The notes below the pieces were generated by a model. That model was not told the origin of the DNA. It ran no database searches and saw nothing but the letters and a program-made list of their open reading frames with translations. 64,000 bases of DNA, from assembly GCF_018263855.1 (NCBI RefSeq), contig NZ_CP073318.1, positions 9,424,001 to 9,488,000 of the forward strand. The letters run 5' to 3'. Of the stretch, positions 48,443 through 56,397 are shown piece by piece. How positions within the stretch are numbered: the first letter of the stretch is position 1; each line of letters starts with the position of its first letter. The stretch comes from Kutzneria sp. CA-103260. GTDB taxonomy: Bacteria > Actinomycetota > Actinomycetes > Mycobacteriales > Pseudonocardiaceae. The position numbers and the translations under genes were made by a program.

Positions 48443-48733
48443 GTGAGCGGTGAAATCAAGGTCACCTTCGCCGAGATCCAGCAGGCGTCGCAGGACATCA
48501 CCAACTCGGCCAACACCGTCGAGCAGCACCTCAGCGACCTCAAGGGCAAGATCGCCCCGATCGTCGCCGACTGGACCGGTGACGCGTCCGAGTCGTACCA
48601 GGACGCGCAGCGCCGGTGGGACCAGGCGGCCGCCGACTTCCACGCGACCCTCCAGGCGATCGGCGTGGCCGTGCGTCAGGCCGCCGACGGCTACCAGGAC
48701 GCTGAGGGTTCGGCCAAGAAGCTCTGGGGCTGA
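48443..48733 (+). CDS. esxT: WXG100 (Esx) protein, EsxT position
   Basis: A 96-residue ESAT-6-family protein with W44-T-G46 (IAPIVADWTGDASESY) and Y-Q-D-A-E near the end. It probably heterodimerises with the protein encoded at 48045. GTG at 48443 follows CAGGGGAG. It is the last gene before rplM, as esxT is in M. tuberculosis. The symbol rests on position and family. Confidence 0.9.
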   Translation: MSGEIKVTFAEIQQASQDITNSANTVEQHLSDLKGKIAPIVADWTGDASESYQDAQRRWDQAAADFHATLQAIGVAVRQAADGYQDAEGSAKKLWG

Positions 48734-48764
48734 GACCTTCCTCACGCCCGCGTTCGCGGCGCCC

Positions 48765-48797
48765 GTGGACCCCGGGACATCCCGTCCTGGGGTCCAC
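48765..48797 (+). terminator. terminator after the Esx pair
   Basis: GTGGACCCCGGGAC and GTCCTGGGGTCCAC pair over 14 bases with one mismatch and a 5-base loop. The following bases are only weakly T-rich. Confidence 0.65.
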
Positions 48798-48819
48798 GTA
48801 TGTCTTCCGACCACCCGTT

Positions 48820-48849
48820 TTGACCCTCACGGGTGTGGCCGGGTATCTT
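48820..48849 (+). promoter_or_regulatory. promoter of rplM-rpsI
   Basis: TTGACC, 18 bases, TATCTT. The sequence CCGTTTTGACCCTC around the -35 is the same as at rpsL. Start is expected near 48856, giving a leader of about 150 bases. Confidence 0.8.
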
Positions 48850-49008
48850 CTTTCTTTGTTGTGCGGTAATGCGGCGCGAGGCTTGCTGCCGCGCGTGCTC
48901 CAGCAGTTCGTGAACACGCTGGCGCGCCCCGCCGCAACGACACCCCATGACATGAGCGTGGACCCGCGCAGGGTCGCGCCACAGAGTGAGTGACGACGAG
49001 GTAGATCC

Positions 49009-49452
49009 GTGCGCACGTACAGCCCGAAGGCCGGCGAGGTGAACCGCGCCTGGCACGTCATCGACGCCCAGGACGTGGTGCTCGGCCGGCTCGCCACCCA
49101 GGCCGCGACGCTGCTGCGTGGCAAGCACAAGCCCATCTACGCCCCGCATGTCGACACCGGTGACTTCGTCGTCATCGTGAACGCCGAGAAGGTGGCGCTC
49201 ACCGGCAACAAGCGGGACCAGGCGTTCGTGTACCGCCACAGCGGCCACCCGGGCGGCCTGAGCAAGCGCTCCTTCGGCGAGATGCTGGAGAAGCAGCCCG
49301 AGCGTCTCGTGGAGCGGGCGATCAAGGGCATGCTGCCGCACACCCGCCTGGGCCGCGCCATGGCCAGCAAGCTCAAGGTGTACGCCGGCCCGGCGCACCC
49401 GCACGCGGCGCAGCAGCCGCAGCCGTTCGAGATCACCAAGATCGCCCAGTGA
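49009..49452 (+). CDS. rplM: 50S ribosomal protein L13
   Basis: A 147-residue L13, an early 23S binder. RTYSPKAGEVNRAWHVIDAQDVVLGRLAT and GMLPHTRLGRAM are diagnostic. GTG at 49009 follows GACGACGAGGTAG. It overlaps the rpsI region at its 3' end. Confidence 0.97.
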   Translation: MRTYSPKAGEVNRAWHVIDAQDVVLGRLATQAATLLRGKHKPIYAPHVDTGDFVVIVNAEKVALTGNKRDQAFVYRHSGHPGGLSKRSFGEMLEKQPERLVERAIKGMLPHTRLGRAMASKLKVYAGPAHPHAAQQPQPFEITKIAQ

Positions 49453-49466
49453 CCGAGGAAGTTTCA

Positions 49467-50057
49467 GTGACCACTCCTGACCACGAGCCCGAGCAGCTCG
49501 CCGACGAGGCTGTCGCTGCTGAGGCTGCCGAGACCACCGAGGCTGTCGCCGAGACCAGCGAGGCTGTCGCCGAGACCAGCGAGGCCGACGCCGTCGCCGA
49601 GTTCGACGCCGCTGTCGAGGCGGACGACGAGGGCGACGCCGAGCCGGTGCCCGCTCCGGTCGCGCTGCCCAACCGCCTGATCCAGACCGTCGGCCGCCGC
49701 AAGGAGGCCATCGTTCGCGTGCGACTGGTGCCGGGTTCCGGCAAGTTCACGCTGAACGGCAAGAGCCTGGAGCAGTACTTCCCGAACAAGGTCCACCAGC
49801 AGCTCATCAAGGAGCCGCTGGTGACCGTCGAGCGCGTCGAGATGTTCGACGTCATCGGCAACCTCGTCGGCGGCGGCATCTCCGGCCAGGCCGGCGCGCT
49901 GCGGCTGGCGATCGCCCGTGCGCTCATCGAGTTCGAGTCCGAGGACCGCCCGGCCCTGAAGAAGGCCGGCTTCCTGACCCGTGACCCGCGGGCCAAGGAG
50001 CGCAAGAAGTACGGTCTGAAGAAGGCCCGCAAGGCGCCTCAGTACTCGAAGCGCTGA
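49467..50057 (+). CDS. rpsI: 30S ribosomal protein S9 with acidic N-terminal extension
   Basis: A 196-residue S9, whose C-terminal KAPQYSKR tail contacts P-site tRNA. The usual core starts near residue 67 (LIQTVGRRKEAIVRVRLVPGSG). The ~60-residue extension is acidic Ala/Val/Glu/Thr repeat with a duplicated ETSEAVA unit. GTG at 49467 has GAGGAAG six bases upstream and is preferred to the GTG at 49449, which lacks one. Part of the extension DNA resembles the rplQ tail. Confidence 0.95.
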   Translation: MTTPDHEPEQLADEAVAAEAAETTEAVAETSEAVAETSEADAVAEFDAAVEADDEGDAEPVPAPVALPNRLIQTVGRRKEAIVRVRLVPGSGKFTLNGKSLEQYFPNKVHQQLIKEPLVTVERVEMFDVIGNLVGGGISGQAGALRLAIARALIEFESEDRPALKKAGFLTRDPRAKERKKYGLKKARKAPQYSKR

Positions 50058-50064
50058 TTTTGCG

Positions 50065-50109
50065 CAAAGGCGGTGCGATCTGCGGTTTCCGCGGATCGCA
50101 CCGCCTTTG
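50065..50109 (+). terminator. terminator after rpsI
   Basis: CAAAGGCGGTGCGATC and its exact complement form a 16-base stem with a 13-base loop, 8 bases after the rpsI stop. No clear T-run follows. Confidence 0.8.
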
Positions 50110-50210
50110 GCGTGTTCTGAGGTGTTCTCGGAGCAACCCCTCGTGGCCCTCGCGCGCCCTAGCCGTAGTCTGACCGCCCGACCTTCCCCGCCCCGGAGGT
50201 AGCAGCGTCC

Positions 50211-51545
50211 ATGTCCCGTCTGTTCGGCACCGACGGTGTCCGCGGTATGGCCAACGCCGACCTGACCCCGGAGCTGGCGCTCTCACTGGCCGCGGCCGCG
50301 GCCCGGGTGCTGGCCGAGCACGACACCACGCACCGGCCGGTCGCGGTGGTGGGGCGGGACCCGAGGGCCAGCGGCGAGATGCTGGAGGCGGCGGTCACCG
50401 CCGGCCTCACGGCGGCCGGCGCGGACGTGCTGCGGCTGGGCGTGCTGCCGACCCCGGCGGTGGCCTTCCTGGTCGCCGAGCTGGACGCGGACCTGGGCGT
50501 GATGATCTCCGCCTCGCACAACCCGATGCCCGACAACGGCATCAAGTTCTTCGCCAAGGGCGGCCTGAAGCTGTCCGACGAGCTGGAGGACGAGATCGAG
50601 GCCCGGCTGGGTGAGACCGGCGGCCGACCCACCGGCGAGGGCGTGGGCCGGGTCACCGACGTGCCCGAGGCGGTCAACCGGTACATCGACCACCTGCTCG
50701 TCTCCACCCCGCACGACCTGCACGGACTCAAGATCGTCGTGGACTGCGCCAACGGTGCCGCCTCCACCACCGCGCCGCAGGCCTACCGTCGGGCCGGAGC
50801 CGAGGTGATCGCCATCCACGCCGAGCCGACCGGCCTGAACATCAACGACGGCGTCGGCTCCACCCACCTCAACGTGCTCCAGGCCGCGGTCCTCGAACAC
50901 GGCGCCGACCTGGGCATCGCCCACGATGGCGACGCCGACCGCTGCCTCGCGGTGGACGGCACGGGCGCTGAGGTGGACGGCGACCAGATCATGGCGGTGC
51001 TCGCACTGGCCCTCAAGGACGCCGGCGAGCTCAAGGACGACACCCTGGTCGCCACCGTGATGAGCAACCTGGGCCTGCACCTGGCCATGAAGGACAACGG
51101 TGTGCGGCTGCTCACCACCGCGGTCGGCGACCGCTACGTGGTGGAGGAGCTGCGGGCCGGCGGCTACTCGCTCGGCGGCGAGCAGTCCGGCCACGTGATC
51201 CTGCCCTCGCACGCCACCACCGGCGACGGCCTGCTGACCGCCCTGCGGCTGATGGCCCGGGTCGCCGCCACCGGCAAGCCGCTCAACGAGCTGGCCGGCG
51301 TGATGCGCCGGCTGCCGCAGGTGCTGATCAACGTCCGGGTCGCCGACAAGGCGGCGGTCGCGGCGGCCGAGACCGTCAGTCAGGCCGTCGCCGAGGTGTC
51401 GGCCGAGCTGGGCGAGACCGGCCGGGTGCTGCTGCGGCCGTCCGGCACCGAGCAGCTGGTCCGCGTGATGGTCGAGGCCCCCAGCCAGGACGAGGCCCAT
51501 GGCGCCGCGACCCGGCTGGCCGAGGTCGTCTCCGCCGTCGGCTGA
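50211..51545 (+). CDS. glmM: phosphoglucosamine mutase
   Basis: A 444-residue enzyme making GlcN-1-P from GlcN-6-P for peptidoglycan precursors. SRLFGTDGVRGMAN begins the protein. The phosphoserine site is in ISASHNPMPDNGIKFF. The metal loop is DGDADRC and the sugar-binding loop is GGEQSGH. GGAGGT lies upstream of the ATG. It acts after GlmS, encoded about 5 kb downstream. Confidence 0.97.
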   Translation: MSRLFGTDGVRGMANADLTPELALSLAAAAARVLAEHDTTHRPVAVVGRDPRASGEMLEAAVTAGLTAAGADVLRLGVLPTPAVAFLVAELDADLGVMISASHNPMPDNGIKFFAKGGLKLSDELEDEIEARLGETGGRPTGEGVGRVTDVPEAVNRYIDHLLVSTPHDLHGLKIVVDCANGAASTTAPQAYRRAGAEVIAIHAEPTGLNINDGVGSTHLNVLQAAVLEHGADLGIAHDGDADRCLAVDGTGAEVDGDQIMAVLALALKDAGELKDDTLVATVMSNLGLHLAMKDNGVRLLTTAVGDRYVVEELRAGGYSLGGEQSGHVILPSHATTGDGLLTALRLMARVAATGKPLNELAGVMRRLPQVLINVRVADKAAVAAAETVSQAVAEVSAELGETGRVLLRPSGTEQLVRVMVEAPSQDEAHGAATRLAEVVSAVG

Positions 51546-51593
51546 GGTCCGGTCACCACTTCGGTGATAGCGCCCGGCCCTGTCCGGCTTCTG

Positions 51594-51652
51594 TAATAGT
51601 GTGCGACGCATCGGCATGGTGCCGCGGGGTGGAACCGAAACACGCCCCGCGG
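51594..51652 (+). promoter_or_regulatory. putative promoter and hairpin element upstream of the second T7SS island
   Basis: TAATAG (51594-51599) precedes CCGCGGGG / CCCCGCGG (51622-51652), whose 5' part contains CGGGGTGGAACCGA (51625-51638), identical to the element before the Esx pair. It lies 47-105 bases before the 51699 gene. Confidence 0.5.
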
Positions 51653-51698
51653 AGTCCGAGTAGTCACCACAGCAGGGGGCCAGGGGAGGGCAAAGATC

Positions 51699-52016
51699 AT
51701 GTCGGGCAGCGTCAAGGCCGACGGCCAGGCGATCACGACTCTCGGTTCGTACTTCCGAGATCTCGATGAGACAACCGTCGCCGGATATCGCAGCACACTG
51801 GATTCGGTGCACGTCACCGGTGACATGACGGGCAAGTCGTGCCCGCAGGCCGGTGACGCGGCGACGAAGGCCGTGCAGACCTTGAGCGCCAACATGAAGG
51901 ACTTCGGTTCCCACGCCGAGGACATCTGTGCCGGATTGAACGCGACCGCGAAGAACTACTCCGACACCGATTCCTCGAATGCGTCCTCGATCACGTCGGC
52001 CGGGGGCGACGCCTGA
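51699..52016 (+). CDS. EspC-like small T7SS substrate
   Basis: A 105-residue helical protein resembling EspC-type secretion partners (VKADGQAITTLGSYFRDLDE; C-terminal Y-S-D-T-D matching the export motif). It lacks a W-x-G. It is coupled by one base to the large substrate gene at 52016, suggesting a secreted pair. ATG at 51699 follows CAGGGGAGGGC. Confidence 0.75.
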   Translation: MSGSVKADGQAITTLGSYFRDLDETTVAGYRSTLDSVHVTGDMTGKSCPQAGDAATKAVQTLSANMKDFGSHAEDICAGLNATAKNYSDTDSSNASSITSAGGDA

Positions 52017-54883
52017 TGACGGGAAAATCGCGCCGGCCCGGCGGCCGCGGCAGTCACTCCGACACCCCGCCGCCCCGGCACAAGGACAACGAGCCCAGCG
52101 GCCCGACGCGGCACAAGGGCGACGGTGAGGACGAGGATCCCCACAAGCACAAGCACAAAGACGGCGAGGACGGTCGCGACGGCGCGCCCGGCCGTGGCGG
52201 GGCCGGCGGTGCTGGGGGCGCCGGCGGTTCTGGCGGCGACGGCGGCGACGGCGGAGATGGGGGCGACGGCGGCGACGGTGGGGATGGCGGCGGTGGCGGG
52301 GGCGGCGGCGGTGGAGGAGGTGGGGGCGGCGGAGGCGCTGGTGGTGACGGCGGAGACGACGGCGAAGGCAGCGACGACGGCGACCTGACCGGTCGCTCCG
52401 ACGACGTCTGCGACGCGCACACCGACAAGCGCGACGGCTTCAAGCCCTACCTCGACCTCTACAACCTCTACACCGGCAAGAACCTCAACTTCGACAACGA
52501 CATCCAGAAGCCGTTCGACCAGCCGCGAGGCATCGACTACGGCAAGCTGTCGCAGGCCGCGCAGCAGCTGGAGAAGGTCGGCGCCGACTTCGTCCACACC
52601 CGTGACGAGATGAACAGCAAGGTCACCGGGGTTGTCGGCAGCTCGTGGCAGGGCGACGCGGCCAACGCGTTCGGCTCCTACATCCAGCAGTTCAGCAGCA
52701 AGTCGCAGACCATCGACAGCGACCTGGACAAGCTGGGCCAGGCCATCACGTCCAGCACCACGGCGGCCAAGAAGATCGTCGACGCCTACGGCGACACCCT
52801 GGACCAGATCGACTTCGGCAAGATCCAGTTCGACATCCCCACGATCATCGAGCTGATCGCCATCTACAAGATGGAAAAGGGCCTCGACGACCTGGTCAAC
52901 AAGCTCAAGGACGGCCTGGCCGACCTGATCGGCTTCGACTTCCCCGGCGGCTCGCTGATGGACGCCGCGATGTGGGTGTGCTCCACCATCGCGGAGGCGG
53001 TGCTGTGGTGCCTGGGCTGGGCCGAGGACCAGTTCCTGAAGTTCATCGCCGGTCTGGTGCAGAAGGTGCTCGACGCCGGCTTCAAGGACCCGTTCGAGCA
53101 GAACCTGCAACTGCTCCAGCAAGGCTCCAAGACCGCTGACACCGGCATCAAGCAGGCCTTCCAGGGCCTGATCACCGCCGCCGGGTCGATCACCCAGAGC
53201 CCGTTCTCCGGGCTGTCGCAGGTGCCCGAGGGCGGCCCGGCCAAGTCCCCGGGCCGGGGCGGCGGCAACGGTGGCGGCGGCACCGGGGGCGGTGGTTCCG
53301 GCGGTGGCGGCACGGGCGGTGGCGGCACCGGTGGCGGGGGCGGCGGCATGCCCCCGACCCAGCCGGCGGCCGCGCCACCGACCATGCCGACCACCCCGCA
53401 CGTCCCGACGCCGACCGCGCCGCAGAGCGCCGAGTCGGTGAAGATCCAGGACGGCGGCAACACCATCGAGGTCGACAGCCCGGACGGCCAGGGCCACGTC
53501 AAGATCAAGGTGGACAACGGCGACGGCAAACCGGCCAAGACCTACGACGTCGACTTCAGCAAGGTCGCCAACAACCCGGCGGTCGCCGGCCTCGCCGGCC
53601 AGCCCGGGGCGGCTGGCCAGGGTGGCGTGCCGGGCCAGACCGGGATCCCCGGGCAGAGCGGGATTCCCGGCCAGGGCGGTGTGCCGGGTGAGACCGGAAC
53701 GGCGGGCCAGTACCCGGGCCAGGGCGGAGTTCCCGGCCAGACCGGCGTTCCCGGTCAAGGCGGAGTGCCGGGGCAGCCCGGTGCCGCCGGCCAGATTCCC
53801 GGCCAGCCGGGCAGCGGCGTTCCGGGGCAGCCGGGCGCCAACGCGGACGGCTCCATCCCGACCCCGGCCGGCACGGACGGCAAGGCCGTCATCCACGACG
53901 GCGACCTCACCATCACCGCCCAGCAGGGCAAGGTGCCCGGCGAGGTCCAGGTGGCCATCGACGACGGCACCGGCAAGCCGCCGCACACGTACACCATCGA
54001 CTACAACAACACTGACGGGCCGACGGCCGCCCCGACGCACGCCGCGGGCGCGGACCCGGGTGTCGGCGGCGGTCAGCCCATCCCGGGCCAGGCGACTCCC
54101 GGCCACCCCGGCACCGGCCAGCCGATGCCGGAGCAGCCGATCGCGACCGGCCAGCACTCGATCAACCAGCCGCTGGCCCACGACCAGAGCCCGCTGACGC
54201 ACGACCAGAGTCCGCTGGGCGGCGACCCGGCCGGCACCAGAACCGCCGGCTGGACGGCGCCGGGCGACGTGCCGGCGGCCACCGGCCCGGCGCACGCGCT
54301 GCCCGACGACGTGTCGATGCCCGCGGCGGCGGCCTGGACGGCCCCGGCGGCCGACACCGGCACGTACGACTTCGCGCCGTCCGGCGGGGGCGGGCACGAC
54401 CAGGGCAGCTTCTCGGGCAGCCTGTTCGACGACGCCCCGGCGTCCACCACCATCGCTGCCGCGTCCTTCAACTCGGGCGCGACCGCCGACACCGGCGGCA
54501 CGTCTGCGTGGAATGACGGCGGACACTCCATGATCGGCGGCGACCAGGGCAGCATGCACCACAGCGCCTGGGGCACCGCGCACAGCGCCGGCACCGCCGA
54601 CCTGACCTCGACCAGCCAGGCCGGCGCGCCCGGTGACGCGGGGCTGGCCCACATCGGTGGCACGCAGCAGGCCGAGCCGGCCGGTGCGCCGATGGGCGGC
54701 GGCGGCATGCCGATGATGGGTGCCATGGGCGGCGGCGGTGGTGGCCAGGGCGCCGCCGAGGACCAGGAGCGCAGCACCAACGCGGCGTGGCGGACCCCGA
54801 GCGCGGTCTTCGACGACGCCGGGCAGGCCGGCGTGAGCCGGATCAACGGCGTGCTCGGTGAGGACGAAGGGAGGCGGCAGTGA
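52016..54883 (+). CDS. large Gly-rich WXG protein with collagen-like repeats, putative T7SS effector
   Basis: A 955-residue protein. Residues 1-55 are charged (HKHKHKDGED). Residues ~55-125 are almost only Gly/Asp (GGDGGD, then poly-Gly). Residues ~140-400 are helical with W211-Q-G213 (GSSWQGDAANAF), resembling a long WXG/PPE fold. A poly-GGGG/Thr linker follows (~415-450). Residues ~525-605 are collagen-like GQxGxPG repeats, flanked by two similar Asp/Val strands (DGGNTIEVDSPDGQ and HDGDLTITAQQGK). The C-terminus has GMPMMGAMGGGGGG. No enzymatic domain was found. The gene may be under strong repeat-driven length variation. Confidence 0.78.
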   Translation: MTGKSRRPGGRGSHSDTPPPRHKDNEPSGPTRHKGDGEDEDPHKHKHKDGEDGRDGAPGRGGAGGAGGAGGSGGDGGDGGDGGDGGDGGDGGGGGGGGGGGGGGGGGAGGDGGDDGEGSDDGDLTGRSDDVCDAHTDKRDGFKPYLDLYNLYTGKNLNFDNDIQKPFDQPRGIDYGKLSQAAQQLEKVGADFVHTRDEMNSKVTGVVGSSWQGDAANAFGSYIQQFSSKSQTIDSDLDKLGQAITSSTTAAKKIVDAYGDTLDQIDFGKIQFDIPTIIELIAIYKMEKGLDDLVNKLKDGLADLIGFDFPGGSLMDAAMWVCSTIAEAVLWCLGWAEDQFLKFIAGLVQKVLDAGFKDPFEQNLQLLQQGSKTADTGIKQAFQGLITAAGSITQSPFSGLSQVPEGGPAKSPGRGGGNGGGGTGGGGSGGGGTGGGGTGGGGGGMPPTQPAAAPPTMPTTPHVPTPTAPQSAESVKIQDGGNTIEVDSPDGQGHVKIKVDNGDGKPAKTYDVDFSKVANNPAVAGLAGQPGAAGQGGVPGQTGIPGQSGIPGQGGVPGETGTAGQYPGQGGVPGQTGVPGQGGVPGQPGAAGQIPGQPGSGVPGQPGANADGSIPTPAGTDGKAVIHDGDLTITAQQGKVPGEVQVAIDDGTGKPPHTYTIDYNNTDGPTAAPTHAAGADPGVGGGQPIPGQATPGHPGTGQPMPEQPIATGQHSINQPLAHDQSPLTHDQSPLGGDPAGTRTAGWTAPGDVPAATGPAHALPDDVSMPAAAAWTAPAADTGTYDFAPSGGGGHDQGSFSGSLFDDAPASTTIAAASFNSGATADTGGTSAWNDGGHSMIGGDQGSMHHSAWGTAHSAGTADLTSTSQAGAPGDAGLAHIGGTQQAEPAGAPMGGGGMPMMGAMGGGGGGQGAAEDQERSTNAAWRTPSAVFDDAGQAGVSRINGVLGEDEGRRQ
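52228..52345. repeat. GGC/GAC trinucleotide-rich tandem tract
   Basis: Repeats of GGCGACGGC and then GGCGGCGGT encode the Gly-Asp and poly-Gly stretch inside the 955-residue gene. Such tracts can change length by slippage in steps of three. Confidence 0.7.
53592..53840. repeat. collagen-like coding repeats (GQxGxPG)
   Basis: Imperfect 18-27 base units around CCCGGCCAG encode repeats such as GIPGQSGIPGQGGVPG. They are part of the 52016 gene, not a CRISPR array, because the units are contiguous and in frame. Confidence 0.75.
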
Positions 54884-55269
54884 GCTATCAGGCGATCGTC
54901 GCCGCGGACACCGCGGTCCGGGAGATGCGTCAGCTGCGGGACGACGTCCAGCGGCAGCGGACCGAGACCGAGAAGAAGTTCGCCGCCGCCATCAAGGAGA
55001 ACAAGGAAGCCACGCAGAAGGCGCTGGCCGAGGCCAAGGCCAAGCGGGATGCCGCGGAGAGCGGTCGGGTCGCCCCTCGTCCCGTGCAGGAGGTGCGGGA
55101 GGAGAAGTACACGTTCTTCGACTCCGAGGACGACTACAACCCGCCCGCCGCGCCGTCGTTCCAGATGCCGGAGGTCACGCCGCCGCCGCGTCCCACGCCA
55201 CGACGCGCTTCGCGGCCGGTCTACGACGACGATGACGACGACTACTCGAACCAGAGCTGGATGGAGTGA
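54880..55269 (+). CDS. coiled-coil protein with acidic-aromatic tail
   Basis: A 129-residue protein. Residues ~10-65 are a charged coiled coil (REMRQLRDDVQRQRTETEKKF). A Pro-rich linker follows, ending VYDDDDDDYSNQSWME. The GTG overlaps the large substrate gene stop by four bases, so it is likely its partner or chaperone. The tail resembles those encoded at 7048 and 47520. I do not recognise the family. Confidence 0.68.
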   Translation: MSYQAIVAADTAVREMRQLRDDVQRQRTETEKKFAAAIKENKEATQKALAEAKAKRDAAESGRVAPRPVQEVREEKYTFFDSEDDYNPPAAPSFQMPEVTPPPRPTPRRASRPVYDDDDDDYSNQSWME

Positions 55270-55287
55270 GGTCGGGGGACGGGCCGC

Positions 55288-56142
55288 CTACCGGGCGGCC
55301 TCGTCCCGCACGGCGCGTGCCGCGAAGGTCCGACCCGCTCGCTGGTAACCGACGGGTGCTCGCTTCACGTCGCCGTACAGCAGTGCGTCGTAGGTGTGGT
55401 CGCCGTTCAACTGCCGCAACAGGAACGCGGTGATCAAGGCCTTGGCGACGGTCTGCGTCTTGGCCTCGCCGCGGCCGCTCAGCAGCAGCTCGCTCCAGTG
55501 CCGGCCCTCGGCGAAGCCGAGGTGGTTGGCGCCGGCGATGGTGCGCAGCTGCACCGGGCCGCCCCAGTTCTGGGCGATCGCCTCGGCGTGCCCGACGGGC
55601 GGCGCGATCAGGTCCTCCTCGGCCGCCAGGTGCACGGCCGGCATCAGGCACCGCCGGGCCGTCTCGACCGCGGACGGGTGCGTCTCCGAGGCGGCGACGG
55701 TGAACACGCCGCGGACCCGCTCGTCCTCGGCCGCTGCCAGCACCGCCGCGCCGCCGCCGGCCCCGTGCCCGCCGACAGCCAGCTTGCCGGCGTCCACGCC
55801 GATGTCGCCCTGGCCGAGCCGTACTCCGGAGACCACGTCCAGCGCGGTCCGCAGATCGCTGGCGAACAGCCGGGCCGAGGCCAGCGGCCCGCGGTGGGTG
55901 GCCGGGGCGGCCACGACCACGCCCCACGACGCGAGGTGCCGGTACAGGCCCAGGTAGCGCTGCGGCGGCTGCAGCCAGCCGTGCCCGAACGCCACCGCCG
56001 GCAGGCCGAGGCCGCCGCGCGGGGTGAACAGGGTGCCGGGCAGCCCGACCAGCGCCAGGTCGCCGCGCCGCACGCCGTGCGGACCGGGCCGGCTGAGCTC
56101 GGTGAGCGCCTGCTTCGCGGTCAACGGCTTGCGTCGCGCCAT
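55288..56142 (-). CDS. alpha/beta-hydrolase-fold protein lacking the nucleophile serine
   Basis: A 284-residue protein of the dienelactone hydrolase/chlorophyllase-like type (GLPAVAFGHGWLQPPQRYLGLYRHLASWG). The nucleophile elbow reads GGHGAGGGA, with Gly where the Ser of G-x-S-x-G is expected. The later Asp (AEEDLIAPP) and His (GANHLGFAEG) are kept. It may be a non-catalytic member or use another residue. ATG at 56142. It converges with the T7SS island and diverges from glmS. Confidence 0.8.
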   Translation of the reverse strand: MARRKPLTAKQALTELSRPGPHGVRRGDLALVGLPGTLFTPRGGLGLPAVAFGHGWLQPPQRYLGLYRHLASWGVVVAAPATHRGPLASARLFASDLRTALDVVSGVRLGQGDIGVDAGKLAVGGHGAGGGAAVLAAAEDERVRGVFTVAASETHPSAVETARRCLMPAVHLAAEEDLIAPPVGHAEAIAQNWGGPVQLRTIAGANHLGFAEGRHWSELLLSGRGEAKTQTVAKALITAFLLRQLNGDHTYDALLYGDVKRAPVGYQRAGRTFAARAVRDEAAR

Positions 56143-56307
56143 ACCCGGACCGTACCGGATGGCGTGTTTATGGTGCGCGTCCCGCGCACGGCTCGGCCGC
56201 CCACGAGGCCGGTGCCTTCCCTTGGCATTTCTCGATCGATGGACAGACTCGACCGAGAAATGCCCGCGGTCCAGACACCGGCGGCGGCCTCGCGCTGAAT
56301 GATCAGC

Positions 56308-56324
56308 ATTGGTCTACACCAAAT
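56308..56324. promoter_or_regulatory. DasR-like operator (dre) upstream of glmS
   Basis: TTGGTCTACACCAA (56309-56322) resembles the established DasR-responsive consensus, a palindrome around TGGTCTAGACCA, and lies 90 bases before glmS. A weaker half-site, TGGTCTAGCTACC, overlaps the putative -10. It would link glmS to GlcNAc or GlcN-6-P signals. Confidence 0.6.
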
Positions 56325-56397
56325 CGATTCCGATCATGCCTCTGACCAGGTGTGACCGGAAGCAACCCGGCTCGACGCAACCGGATGGTGGTCTAGC

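Noticed and set aside
49449..49466. Alternative GTG start for rpsI overlapping the rplM stop
   Set aside because: No ribosome binding site precedes it, whereas GAGGAAG fits the GTG at 49467.
53592..53840. Possible CRISPR array
   Set aside because: The repeats are contiguous, imperfect and in frame, encoding GQxGxPG units with no spacers.
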